The notes beneath the pieces are model-generated. The model saw only the letters and a list, made by a program, of their open reading frames with translations. It was not told where the DNA came from and did no database searches. The position numbers were made by a program, and so were the translations under genes. Positions 47,681 to 55,741 of a stretch of DNA of 64,000 nt are shown here, in pieces. The stretch lies in the NCBI GenBank assembly GCA_029267635.1, contig JAJUIK010000010.1, positions 16,887 to 80,886 of the forward strand, read 5' to 3'. The stretch's first letter is position 1; each line of letters opens with the position of its first letter. This DNA is from Moraxellaceae bacterium (GTDB lineage: Bacteria; Pseudomonadota; Gammaproteobacteria; Pseudomonadales; Moraxellaceae).

Positions 47681-48154
47681 CTAAACTTGCAAAAATTGCG
47701 CACAGCATTGCTTAAATTTTTTCCCCGAACCACAGACACACGGCTGCTTCATGGTCACCGGCATATCTAAGGTAGGATCGAGAAAATACCAGCGTGCCTG
47801 ATGCAGCACAAAGTAGGACAGCTCATGATGCACCTGCGCCTGCTGACCATCATGATAATGTGCCTTAAACTCGACCGAGGCATGTGCTTTGCCAATTTTG
47901 TCCTGGGTCCGGATGATTTCCAGCTTGAGCCATTGGTTGCTTTTACTCCAGTCGGCAATCGCCGCACGGTCCAGATATGCCTGCTGCCCAAGTGCCGTCG
48001 TCTGGATTAAATAATCAATCTGCTGCAAGGCAAAAGCGCTATAACGCGAACGCATCAACTGCTCTGCCGTGAGCGCCTGCTGCTGCCCGTTATGCAGCGG
48101 CTGACAACACTGCTGATAAATGCCACGCCCACAGGGGCACGCGGTTTGCTGCAT
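47681..48154 (-). CDS. ychJ: YchJ-family protein with SEC-C motifs
   Basis: A small cytoplasmic protein with Cys-rich metal-binding SEC-C-type motifs at both ends: 'CPCGRGIYQQCCQPLHNG' near the N-terminus and 'PCVCGSGKKFKQCCAQF' near the C-terminus. The NTF2-like middle contains 'LMRSRYSAFALQQIDYLI', a hallmark of the YchJ/UPF0225 family. Function unknown; SEC-C motifs bind zinc. The track begins at a TTG (48166); ATGs at 48160 and 48154 are more likely, and 48154 has a GGA at proper distance (157 aa). Confidence 0.88.
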   Translation of the reverse strand: MQQTACPCGRGIYQQCCQPLHNGQQQALTAEQLMRSRYSAFALQQIDYLIQTTALGQQAYLDRAAIADWSKSNQWLKLEIIRTQDKIGKAHASVEFKAHYHDGQQAQVHHELSYFVLHQARWYFLDPTLDMPVTMKQPCVCGSGKKFKQCCAQFLQV

Positions 48155-48163
48155 GATCATGTC

Positions 48164-48193
48164 CAAAAAAATAGCCCTCAGATGAGGGCTATT
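48164..48193 (-). terminator. Rho-independent terminator of the TerC/CBS gene
   Basis: On the minus strand AATAGCCCTC - ATCT - GAGGGCTATT continues into seven Ts. It lies between the TerC/CBS gene and ychJ. Confidence 0.85.
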
Positions 48194-48224
48194 CTAGCGG
48201 ATTTTAACACCAGAACTCTTGTGT

Positions 48225-49811
48225 TTAATCCTCTGACTCCAGATTCGGCTCGGCAAAGATCCGTACCTTTTCAATCTTGTGTCCGTCCATCGTCACCACT
48301 TCAAACACATGACCTTCGATCTGCAAACTTTCACCATTATGCGGTAAACGTCCCAAATGCCACAGGATATACCCGGACAAAGTGGAATATTGTTCGCTGT
48401 CACTGACCAGATCACGCCCGAGTAACAAGGACACATGGCGAATATCGGTCGAGCCTTCGAGCAACATCGAGCCATCTTCGAGCGTTTCAGCAACGGCTTC
48501 GGATTCATCTTCATCCGGGAACTCACCCGCAATCGCCTCCAGTACATCAATTGGTGTGACAATACCCTCGATCGAGCCGTATTCGTTCAGGACAATCGCC
48601 ATTTGCAACGGTGACTGACGTAACTGTTCCATTACCATTAACACCTGGGCATTTTCATGCACAATCACCGGCTCACGCAGATGTTTTTCAAAGTTCAGTA
48701 CACCGGTTTCAATATATTCATTCAGCACCTTATGGGTCAGTACAATCCCGGCAATGTTGTCCAGCTCGCCATGGGCAATGATCAGACGCGAATGGGTCAT
48801 CGACATCAGCTGCGATTTGATCAGCTCAATATCTTCATCCAGATCAATCCATTCCAGCTCCGGACGCGGGGTCATCACCGATTTCACCGGACGTTCTGAC
48901 AGACTCAATACGCCCTGTACCAGTACGCTGTGATACACGCCGTTGTCTTCATCAAACACCTCTTTGGCAAAAGCCTGGGTAGCCAGGACATCTTCCGCCT
49001 CTTTGGCCGTAGCTTCTGCATTACCACTTTGACTGCCCAGCATACGCAACACCGCCGAAGCCGTGCGATAACGCAAATCGGTGGTCGTCACCAGTTTTTC
49101 CTGATTGCGGCGCATCAACTGGTTGACCATTTCCACCAACACCGAGAAACCAATCGCGGCATACAGATAGCCTTTCGGAATATGGAAACCGAAGCCTTCC
49201 ACAATCAGCGAGAAACCGATCATCATCAGGAAGCCCAGGCACAGGATCACCACAGTTGGATGTTTGCTGACAAATTCCATCAATGGACGTGAAGCCCACA
49301 ACATGATCCCGACAGCAATGATCACCGCAATCATCATCACCGACAGTTCTTTCACCATACCGACTGCAGTAATCACACTGTCCAGCGAGAACACCGCATC
49401 CAGCACCACAATCTGTACAATCACCATCCAGAACGCAGCATGCACCGGGTTTTCTTCTTTATGCGGCTGATGACCTTCAATCCGTTCATGCAGTTCCATG
49501 GTGCCCTTAAACAGCAGGAACACACCACCAAACAGCAAAATCAGGTCACGGCCGGAAAACGGATGACTCAGGATATGGAATAAAGGTTCGGTGAGTGTCA
49601 CCACCCAGGCAATTGAGGCTAACAGAATCAGACGCATCAGCAGGGCCAGAATTAACCCCACAATACGCGCAGTACTACGCTGTTCTGGCGGCAACTTTTC
49701 CGCCAGAATCGCAATAAATACCAGGTTATCAATTCCCAGTACAATTTCCAGAATAATCAGCGTGGCCAAACCGACCCAAGCAGAAGGATCCGACATCCAT
49801 TCGAAAATCAT
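48225..49811 (-). CDS. TerC-family membrane protein with CBS and CorC/HlyC domains
   Basis: A 528-aa protein of the YegH/YoaE type. The N-terminal TerC domain (about 1-245) has seven hydrophobic helices with acidic metal-binding residues in '[16 protein letters not shown]' and '[19 protein letters not shown]'. A cytoplasmic CBS pair follows (about 300-430, '[19 protein letters not shown]'), then a C-terminal CorC/HlyC domain. TerC relatives export Mn(II) or help metal loading of secreted proteins; the substrate here is not known. The upstream leader contains two hairpins (see findings). Confidence 0.9.
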   Translation of the reverse strand: MIFEWMSDPSAWVGLATLIILEIVLGIDNLVFIAILAEKLPPEQRSTARIVGLILALLMRLILLASIAWVVTLTEPLFHILSHPFSGRDLILLFGGVFLLFKGTMELHERIEGHQPHKEENPVHAAFWMVIVQIVVLDAVFSLDSVITAVGMVKELSVMMIAVIIAVGIMLWASRPLMEFVSKHPTVVILCLGFLMMIGFSLIVEGFGFHIPKGYLYAAIGFSVLVEMVNQLMRRNQEKLVTTTDLRYRTASAVLRMLGSQSGNAEATAKEAEDVLATQAFAKEVFDEDNGVYHSVLVQGVLSLSERPVKSVMTPRPELEWIDLDEDIELIKSQLMSMTHSRLIIAHGELDNIAGIVLTHKVLNEYIETGVLNFEKHLREPVIVHENAQVLMVMEQLRQSPLQMAIVLNEYGSIEGIVTPIDVLEAIAGEFPDEDESEAVAETLEDGSMLLEGSTDIRHVSLLLGRDLVSDSEQYSTLSGYILWHLGRLPHNGESLQIEGHVFEVVTMDGHKIEKVRIFAEPNLESED

Positions 49812-50125
49812 TGATGTTTCTCCTGCTGAAGGCTGACTGGCTTAAAGTCTGCAAAGAGCAGACTAAAAAGAGCATCCCAAACGGGACAGGAACTATTTTT
49901 TTGATCTAAAAAGTACGTTTCGGAGCGACAACAACCACTGCCCATGTTGATTCATTTGTAGTTAAAGAGGATTTCAGTATAGGCAAGAATGTGAGGAAAT
50001 TCATCCTTTTTATTTGACGTTCCCGGCAAATTCACCAAGCCCATACAAAGCATTGCAAAGTGTCTATATAGCACCCCTCAAGTTGTCATATTCTCGATTT
50101 AAGCTGGAGTTCACTATCAAAAAAC
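49812..50125. other. Divergent spacer with structured leader of the TerC gene
   Basis: This 314-base spacer has no convincing ORF. On the minus strand, toward the TerC gene, there is a small TCCC-GTTT-GGGA hairpin followed by TGCTCTTTTT (attenuator-like), then a perfect AGTCTGC-TCTTT-GCAGACT hairpin shortly before the start codon. I looked for the yybP-ykoY manganese riboswitch consensus and did not find it. Confidence 0.4.
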
Positions 50126-50149
50126 ATGCTAAGGTTAAAAATAAAAGCG

Positions 50150-50770
50150 ATGAATAGTAAATTAGAAATGACTAAACTTTCCTCTCCTAATATCATTCCA
50201 GCAACCCGCCCACTGGTGGCTCTTTATTGCGGTTCACGTGCCGGCAACAAACCGATTTATCGCGAAAAAGCCATTGCCCTGTCCCAGCAGATTGCTGAAT
50301 TCGGTTTTGGCATCGTCTACGGCGGTGCCAGTATTGGCCTGATGGGACAAGTCGCGGACAGCGTCTTGCACCATGGTGGTGAAGTCGTCGGGGTAATTCC
50401 TGAATTTATGCTGGATTATGAGGTGGCGCATCATCAGCTGACCGAACTGCATGTGGTCGCAACCATGCATGAACGCAAAGCCATGATGGCCGAACGTGCT
50501 GCTGCCTTTATCGCCCTGCCAGGCGGTCTCGGCACCTTTGAAGAAATTCTGGAAATTGCCACTTGGGGCCAGCTCAATCAGCACCAGAAACCGATGATGC
50601 TCTACAATGTGAATGGCTTCTATGATGCGCTGATTGCCCAGCTCGATCATGCAGTGGAAGAAGGTTTTTTACCTCCGCAACATCGCGCCAAACTGATTGT
50701 CTGTAACCACGCCGACCAGATCCTGACTGCACTGAAAAGCCTGCATAGTCCGCAACACGTCGTGCTTTAA
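50150..50770 (+). CDS. LOG/TIGR00730 family Rossmann-fold protein
   Basis: A nucleotide 5'-monophosphate phosphoribohydrolase-like protein of the LOG family, which includes cytokinin-activating enzymes and proteins formerly called lysine decarboxylases. The signature 'PGGLGTFEEILEIATWGQL' and the N-terminal 'ALYCGSRAGNKPIYREKA' and 'GIVYGGASIGLMGQVAD' blocks are clear. Catalytic Arg and Glu lie in 'MHERKAMM' and 'TFEEI'. Start choice is uncertain (ATGs at 50126, 50150 and 50168; none has an ideal ribosome-binding site). The substrate is probably a purine nucleotide; this is inferred. Confidence 0.88.
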   Translation: MNSKLEMTKLSSPNIIPATRPLVALYCGSRAGNKPIYREKAIALSQQIAEFGFGIVYGGASIGLMGQVADSVLHHGGEVVGVIPEFMLDYEVAHHQLTELHVVATMHERKAMMAERAAAFIALPGGLGTFEEILEIATWGQLNQHQKPMMLYNVNGFYDALIAQLDHAVEEGFLPPQHRAKLIVCNHADQILTALKSLHSPQHVVL

Positions 50771-50798
50771 ACCTTTTTCTCAACCTCCTTCCATTTCG

Positions 50799-50822
50799 AG
50801 CGGGTTTTAACCCGCTTTTTTA
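50799..50822 (+). terminator. Rho-independent terminator of the LOG gene
   Basis: AGCGGG - TTTTAA - CCCGCT followed by seven Ts, about 30 nt past the stop. Confidence 0.9.
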
Positions 50823-50937
50823 ATGTCGATATGACACGGTTACTCTGTCCAAAATGGAGATGTAGCTTGCGTCAGTTTGTCGCATCCTGTCCGATGATTT
50901 CCTTTACACTATCAAAAATCTTCAGTTTTTTTGTGTC

Positions 50938-52329
50938 ATGAGCAGCACTACCACCACCCATCAAGCCCTGCATCCCCAATTTCGCCTGCTGGTGTTTCTG
51001 GTAGCCATCGGCTTTTTTATGCAAGGGCTGGATACCACCATCGTCAATACCGCCATTGCCCAAATGGCCCATCAGCTCGGTGAAGATCCACTAAAAATGC
51101 ACAGTGTGGTGGTGGCCTATGTGCTGGCGGCTGCCGCCTGCATTCCACTGAGTGGTTGGCTGGCCGACCGTTTTGGCGTGCGTACCACCTATCTGTCTGC
51201 GATTGTCATTTTCACTCTGGCTTCCCTAGGTTGTGGATTATCCAGCAGCCTGAATCAACTGTTGTTTTTTCGGGTGATTCAGGGCATTGGCGGTGCGTTA
51301 TTGCTACCGATCGGTCGTCTGTCCATGCTGAAAATCATCCCGCGCGAACAGTTTTTATCCGCCATGAGCCTGATGAGTCTGGCCGGTTTGCTCGGCCCTT
51401 TGATGGGCCCCAGTTTAGGAGGGTGGCTGGTGGAGGCATGGTCCTGGCAGTGGATTTTCCTGATCAATGTTCCGATTGGCCTCCTCGGAGGCCTGCTCAC
51501 GCTGAAAATCATGCCCAATGTCAAAGAAATGCAGGTGAATGCATTTGATTTTGCCGGTTTTGTCCTGCTGCTGATCAGCATGATCGGCATTTCCTTATCC
51601 CTGGAAGTCGCAGCCCATCCGCATTATGCTGGCCTGCTAGGCTGGGGTTTATTCGGGCTGGGAATATTGACCATGCTGGTTTATGCACGCCATGCACAGC
51701 GGCATGCCAATGCCCTGTTCCGCAGCCAGTTATTTCGGGACAATCCGCCGTTTTCCATCGGGATTTTGGGCAATATTTTTGCCCGTTTTGGCGGCAATGC
51801 GATTCCGTTTATCTTGCCACTGATGTTACAGGTGGTATTTCATATCGGCCCGATCGAAACCGGGTTCATGATGATTCCGCTGGTACTGGGTTCATTGGTC
51901 TCGAAACCGATCATCCGCCCGTTAATTCAGCATTTTGGTTATCGCCATTTCCTGCTGGCCAATACCTTTTTGATGGGCCTATGCATCGCCAGTTTTGCCC
52001 TAACCACGGCGGACCTGCCGTTCTGGCTACGTGCCGGGCATTTCTTTGTGATGGGATTGCTCAATTCTTTGCAATTTGTCGCGATGAATACTTTCACGCT
52101 GAAAGATTTATCGCCGCACGATGCCAGTACCGGAAATAGCTTTCTCTCGATGATCATGATGGTCTCAATGAGTATTGGTGTGGCGCTGGCCGGCACCCTG
52201 ATCAATCTGTTTAGCCAGTATTATGGTCCCGGACAGGTCGAACAGGCCTTTCATAGTACACTGATTTGTCTGGGTGCAATGAATATGATTTCACTACTGA
52301 TCTTTAGCAGGATCCCGGAGGGGAGCTAA
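50938..52329 (+). CDS. MdtD-like multidrug MFS transporter (DHA2 family)
   Basis: A proton-driven exporter of the 14-helix DHA2 class, 463 aa. Conserved blocks are 'FFMQGLDTTIVNTAIAQMA' (motif D1), 'PLSGWLADRFGVRTTYL' (motif A), 'FRVIQGIGGALLLPIGRLSM' and 'LMGPSLGGWLVE' (motif C). The sequence resembles E. coli MdtD more than EmrB as I recall it. There is no membrane-fusion partner gene. It is 10-70 nt upstream of a GH25 muramidase gene and dinB on the same strand. Substrate unknown. Confidence 0.88.
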   Translation: MSSTTTTHQALHPQFRLLVFLVAIGFFMQGLDTTIVNTAIAQMAHQLGEDPLKMHSVVVAYVLAAAACIPLSGWLADRFGVRTTYLSAIVIFTLASLGCGLSSSLNQLLFFRVIQGIGGALLLPIGRLSMLKIIPREQFLSAMSLMSLAGLLGPLMGPSLGGWLVEAWSWQWIFLINVPIGLLGGLLTLKIMPNVKEMQVNAFDFAGFVLLLISMIGISLSLEVAAHPHYAGLLGWGLFGLGILTMLVYARHAQRHANALFRSQLFRDNPPFSIGILGNIFARFGGNAIPFILPLMLQVVFHIGPIETGFMMIPLVLGSLVSKPIIRPLIQHFGYRHFLLANTFLMGLCIASFALTTADLPFWLRAGHFFVMGLLNSLQFVAMNTFTLKDLSPHDASTGNSFLSMIMMVSMSIGVALAGTLINLFSQYYGPGQVEQAFHSTLICLGAMNMISLLIFSRIPEGS

Positions 52330-52402
52330 AAGTGCTGAATTGTGCTCGAAATTAGACAGTAATCCGACTAAGCTTAAGCGGTTAATTGTCGGTTCAGTGC
52401 AC

Positions 52403-53155
52403 ATGTCCCCGAAAAAGAAATCGCATTTACCCCATCTCTGGATAATTGCCGGTCTGATTCTGCTCTTGACCTGTGTGTCGATCTATATGTTTTTTGCAAC
52501 TACACGTCCGGTTTCCGCACAGGACTTTCCGGTCAAGGGCTTTGATGTCTCGCATCATCAAGGCGAGATCAACTGGCAAAAAATTTCTCCGCAGCAGTAT
52601 CAGTTTGTCTATCTCAAAGCCACTGAAGGGGGAGATTTTCAAGACCGAAAATTTCAGGATAATTGGCTGAAAGCTCGTGCACGTGGTCTGCATGTCGGTG
52701 CCTATCATTTTTATCGTTTATGTCGTGACGGCGCAGTACAAGCAGACAATTTTATTGCCACCGTTCCCAATAAAGCGGATGCGCTGGCCCCGGTGATTGA
52801 TCTGGAATATGACAATCACTGCATCGATACCTACAGCAAGGAACAGCTACTACAACACATCCAGACCATGCATGACCGGCTTTATCAGCATTATGGCAAA
52901 CCGCCGATTTTTTATGTGTCGCGCAATTTTTATAATATTGTCTTGATGGGGCACTTTGCCAAGACCCCGATCTGGCTACGCGAATATAAAGTCCAGCCCA
53001 AGCTAAAAGATGGCCGCGACTGGCTGTTCTGGCAATATACCGCTCAGGGAAAAATTGAGGGGATTAACACAACGGTGGATTTAAATGTCTATGCTGGCTC
53101 AGAACGCGACTGGCAGAATTATTTACAGCAACTGGGCATTCGAGCAGTACCGTGA
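52403..53155 (+). CDS. Membrane-anchored GH25 family muramidase
   Basis: A glycosyl hydrolase family 25 (Chalaropsis-type lysozyme) protein. A basic N-terminus and one membrane segment ('[20 protein letters not shown]') anchor the enzyme to the inner membrane with the catalytic domain in the periplasm. Catalytic-site blocks are '[15 protein letters not shown]', '[10 protein letters not shown]', 'GAYHFYR' and the acidic '[10 protein letters not shown]'. The track starts at a TTG (52340); the ATG at 52403 gives 250 aa starting MSPKKKSH. The stop overlaps the dinB start (TGATG). Its role in an Acinetobacter cell wall is unknown. Confidence 0.88.
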   Translation: MSPKKKSHLPHLWIIAGLILLLTCVSIYMFFATTRPVSAQDFPVKGFDVSHHQGEINWQKISPQQYQFVYLKATEGGDFQDRKFQDNWLKARARGLHVGAYHFYRLCRDGAVQADNFIATVPNKADALAPVIDLEYDNHCIDTYSKEQLLQHIQTMHDRLYQHYGKPPIFYVSRNFYNIVLMGHFAKTPIWLREYKVQPKLKDGRDWLFWQYTAQGKIEGINTTVDLNVYAGSERDWQNYLQQLGIRAVP

Positions 53156-54213
53156 TGCGCAAAATAATTCATATCGATATGGATGCCTTTTATGCGTCGG
53201 TCGAACTGCGTGAACGGCCAGAATTGCAAAAGCTTCCCGTGGTGATTGCCTCAGATCACCCTCGAGCAGTGGTAGCCGCTGCATCCTATCCTGCGCGGCA
53301 GTTTGGCCTACATTCGGCCATGCCCATGGCAACAGCCAGAAAGCGCTGTCCACAGGTGATTGTCATTCCGCCGGATTTTGACAAATACCGCAGCGTGTCT
53401 GCCCAGGTGCACCAGATTTTCCAGCACTATACCACCTTGATTGAACCAATTTCTCTAGATGAGGCCTATTTGGATGTGACGGAGAACCTGCAAGGTTTAT
53501 CTTCTGCAACAGCCGTGGCGCAGGCCATCCGTGCGGATATTCTGCAACACACCGGACTGACCGCCTCTGCAGGTGTGGCACCGAACAAGTTTCTCGCCAA
53601 AATTGCCTCAGACTGGCACAAACCGGATGGCTTGTGCGTGATCAAGCCACATCAAATACAGGGGTTTATTCAAAATTTACCATTAAAGAAAATCCCCGGG
53701 GTCGGTAAAGTCACCCAGGAAAAACTGGCAGCGCTACAACTGCATACTTTAGGTGATTTACAAAATATTCAGGAAGCCCTCCTGATTCAACAGTTTGGCA
53801 AGTACGGCCGGCGACTGTTTTTGTATGCGCAAGGCATTGATGAACGTCCGGTTGAGACACAGCGCGTACGGCAGCAAATCTCTAAAGAACTGACCTTTTC
53901 AAGCGACCTGACTTTGCTGCAATGTCATGCCGCCTGGCAACAGCTGGCCGAACAGGTCTGGAACAGTTTACAAAAACGGCAACTCAGTGCACGTGGCTTG
54001 CAACTCAAACTGAAAGATCCTCAGTTCCAGATTCGCCAGCATAGCAAAACCTATCAGCAACCCTTTCGCAATTTACAGGAATTGCAACAGGCTATTCCCC
54101 AACTGCTCAGCGAGATGCAGATTGCCAGCAGCCAGAAATTTCGCCTTGTTGGCGTTGGGCTAAACCAGCTGAATAGCGCTGCCGCCATTCAGCAGCTTGA
54201 TCTCGGTTTATGA
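53155..54213 (+). CDS. dinB: DNA polymerase IV (DinB)
   Basis: A Y-family translesion polymerase, 352 aa. The first catalytic block is '[19 protein letters not shown]' (Asp near residue 8), the second '[14 protein letters not shown]' (Asp-Glu near 103). The helix-hairpin-helix region '[18 protein letters not shown]' and a little-finger domain follow. The expected beta-clamp motif at the C-terminus is weak ('[13 protein letters not shown]' contains QLDLGL, which matches the clamp-binding pattern). The ATG overlaps the TGA of the muramidase gene. I found no LexA-type box; Acinetobacter lacks a typical LexA. Confidence 0.95.
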   Translation: MRKIIHIDMDAFYASVELRERPELQKLPVVIASDHPRAVVAAASYPARQFGLHSAMPMATARKRCPQVIVIPPDFDKYRSVSAQVHQIFQHYTTLIEPISLDEAYLDVTENLQGLSSATAVAQAIRADILQHTGLTASAGVAPNKFLAKIASDWHKPDGLCVIKPHQIQGFIQNLPLKKIPGVGKVTQEKLAALQLHTLGDLQNIQEALLIQQFGKYGRRLFLYAQGIDERPVETQRVRQQISKELTFSSDLTLLQCHAAWQQLAEQVWNSLQKRQLSARGLQLKLKDPQFQIRQHSKTYQQPFRNLQELQQAIPQLLSEMQIASSQKFRLVGVGLNQLNSAAAIQQLDLGL

Positions 54214-54230
54214 TCCTGATCGATCATAAA
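54207..54230. repeat. Perfect hairpin across the dinB stop codon
   Basis: TTTATGATC - CTGATC - GATCATAAA is a perfect 9-bp inverted repeat that includes the dinB stop. There is no U-run on either strand, so it may stabilise the 3' end or act as a symmetrical protein site. Confidence 0.5.
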
Positions 54231-54291
54231 AATAACGAAAAACAACACGGCAATTGACCTTTACCGAGCATTTTCATGTAGGCTATAGCAG

Positions 54292-54405
54292 CGATACATT
54301 ACCCCTGTATCGAGTTAGGTTAGAGAACCGCACTCTCGTTCTGCTAACCCTGTCCTGTAATCTGCGTGACGATCCAATCCGAAACATTGCAGGGCAACGT
54401 TTTTT
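54292..54405 (+). ncRNA. Candidate small RNA or structured leader (three stem-loops and U-run)
   Basis: Three strong stems follow each other on the plus strand. Stem 1 is CGATACA/TGTATCG with loop TTACCCC. Stem 2 is GGTTAG-AGAAC/GTTCT-G-CTAACC with a 9-nt loop and one bulge. Stem 3 is TGTCCTGTAAT/ATTGCAGGGCA (11 bp with two G-U pairs), ending in ACG and six Ts. A TTGACC at 54254-54259 could be a -35 element, with a poorer -10 (TAGGCT) 19 nt later. It lies in a 361-base gap between dinB and the Rid gene and has no convincing ORF. I do not recognise the RNA class. Confidence 0.5.
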
Positions 54406-54574
54406 CTCTCGCAACATTCTCTTGTTCTCGCTCAATTCTGATATACCGCAGACTGGCAAAATGCTTTTGCAGCGCTGTCTTGTTGGCTTTACAATAAACT
54501 GCCGTAGAAGATGTCATTGATCATCTATACAAAAATCCTTCCAATTGACTGTTTTTGAGTACGAGATTCCGTTT

Positions 54575-54934
54575 ATGTCCATTCAACGTTTACATGTGGA
54601 AAAGCGCTTTTGTGAAGTGGCCATAGCAGGTAACCTGATTCATCTGGCAGGACAATTGGCCACCGATACTTCTGGAGATATTCGAGCCCAAACCCAGCAA
54701 ACCCTAGAAATCATTGACCGTTTACTGGCTGAAGCGGGCAGTGATAAACATCATATTTTATCGGTGATGATTTTCCTCAAAGATATTGAACAGGACTATC
54801 AGGCGATGAACGACATCTGGGATGCCTGGGTGGCAGATGGCGCTGCACCACCGCGTACCTGTGTCGAGGCCAAGCTCTATGCGCCTGAGGTCTTGGTCGA
54901 AATGACCGTAACTGCAGTCAAAGTATCTGCTTAA
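54575..54934 (+). CDS. Rid family (YjgF/YER057c/UK114) protein
   Basis: A 119-aa member of the Rid family, whose RidA branch hydrolyses reactive enamine/imine intermediates formed by PLP enzymes. The block 'GAAPPRTCVEAKLYAPEVLV' with the conserved Arg is present near the C-terminus, as is 'IHLAGQLATDTSG' near residue 22. It resembles a Rid subgroup rather than canonical RidA, so imine deaminase activity is uncertain. The track starts at 54545; the ATG at 54575 is preferred (MSIQRLHVEKRF). It may be the target of the structured region just upstream. Confidence 0.85.
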   Translation: MSIQRLHVEKRFCEVAIAGNLIHLAGQLATDTSGDIRAQTQQTLEIIDRLLAEAGSDKHHILSVMIFLKDIEQDYQAMNDIWDAWVADGAAPPRTCVEAKLYAPEVLVEMTVTAVKVSA

Positions 54935-54948
54935 ACAAATAAATCAAG

Positions 54949-55488
54949 CTAACCAAAAATCTTGTCCTTGGGTGGCTGATACATCTGATACTTGGCGGTA
55001 GGGCCTTCCGGCTGCATTGACGTGATCTCCAGCTGCCCAGCCAAACATTCCTGCAAAAAATCACCACGCAACTGCGGATATTCCGGTACCCGTCCATAAC
55101 GCAGTACCCGGTAACCTGCCAGTTTCAGTAAGGCATCCTGATAATGTTCCTGCTGAGTTCCTTTAAAACTGGATGCCTCCTCTAAGGCCACAATCGCCAT
55201 GACCTGATGTTGCTGGTTCAGCACCACAAAATCGGCCATCATATTGCGGTATTTGTGGCGGGTATGCGGATATTTGGTCGTTAATAAAGCATCAAAAGAC
55301 ACATGTGCCAAAATACTGGCTTCGGGTAAAGTCTCTTTTAAACGCTGAAAGGTCAGTTGTTCATTTAAGTTAAAAATAGCACGACGCTTGAGAGCGCTAT
55401 CCTGCTGACGTTGTTTTTTAAAACCTTTGAATGCAAACATCAATACCAGCGCGAGCAGCATGAGGCTTGCCACGAGATAGAAATTCAT
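54949..55488 (-). CDS. DUF2726 domain membrane-anchored protein
   Basis: A 179-aa protein with one N-terminal membrane segment ('LVASLMLLALVLMFAF') and a cytoplasmic DUF2726 domain. The domain core is 'HKYRNMMADFVVLNQQHQVM' followed by 'ALEEASSFKGTQQEHYQDAL' and 'LAGYRVLRYGRVPEY', a layout that resembles PD-(D/E)XK nuclease-like folds (Asp...Glu). Where the classical motif has a catalytic Lys after Glu-X, this reads EEAS, so activity is doubtful. It converges with the Rid gene. Function unknown. Confidence 0.8.
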   Translation of the reverse strand: MNFYLVASLMLLALVLMFAFKGFKKQRQQDSALKRRAIFNLNEQLTFQRLKETLPEASILAHVSFDALLTTKYPHTRHKYRNMMADFVVLNQQHQVMAIVALEEASSFKGTQQEHYQDALLKLAGYRVLRYGRVPEYPQLRGDFLQECLAGQLEITSMQPEGPTAKYQMYQPPKDKIFG

Positions 55489-55704
55489 TGTTGATCAGTC
55501 CCTTCATTTTTATAATTAATCCCGGTTTTTATCGATTGTTTAATTGTTCAGCCCCGCTCCTGGAAACTGAATCGATTTTCCCTGAGAAAACAGCTCATCC
55601 TGAATGCTGCTTTTAAAGTTCACTGTAGCGTAAGCTCTAATCACAGAGCAATGCTTGGTCTTAGAATTTTACAAAAAACTGAACAAACCCGATAAACGAC
55701 AAAC

Positions 55705-55730
55705 TAAAAAGGACGCCGTAGCGTCCTTTT
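55705..55730 (-). terminator. Rho-independent terminator of the YgiQ gene
   Basis: On the minus strand AAAAGGACGC - TACG - GCGTCCTTTTT, immediately after the YgiQ stop. The stem is symmetrical, so it also works on the plus strand. Confidence 0.85.
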
Positions 55731-55741
55731 ATAAGATTTGA

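Noticed and set aside
49812-49940. yybP-ykoY manganese riboswitch before the TerC gene
   Set aside because: The conserved core of that class was not found in the leader.
54317-54349. Possible integron attC-like site (GTTAG...CTAAC)
   Set aside because: The ends do not fit GTTRRRY/RYYYAAC, there is no integrase or cassette, and the stem is part of a run of RNA hairpins.
54254-54520. 88-aa ORF between dinB and the Rid gene
   Set aside because: It starts at TTG with no ribosome-binding site, runs through strong RNA stems and a U-run, and its product has no recognisable pattern.
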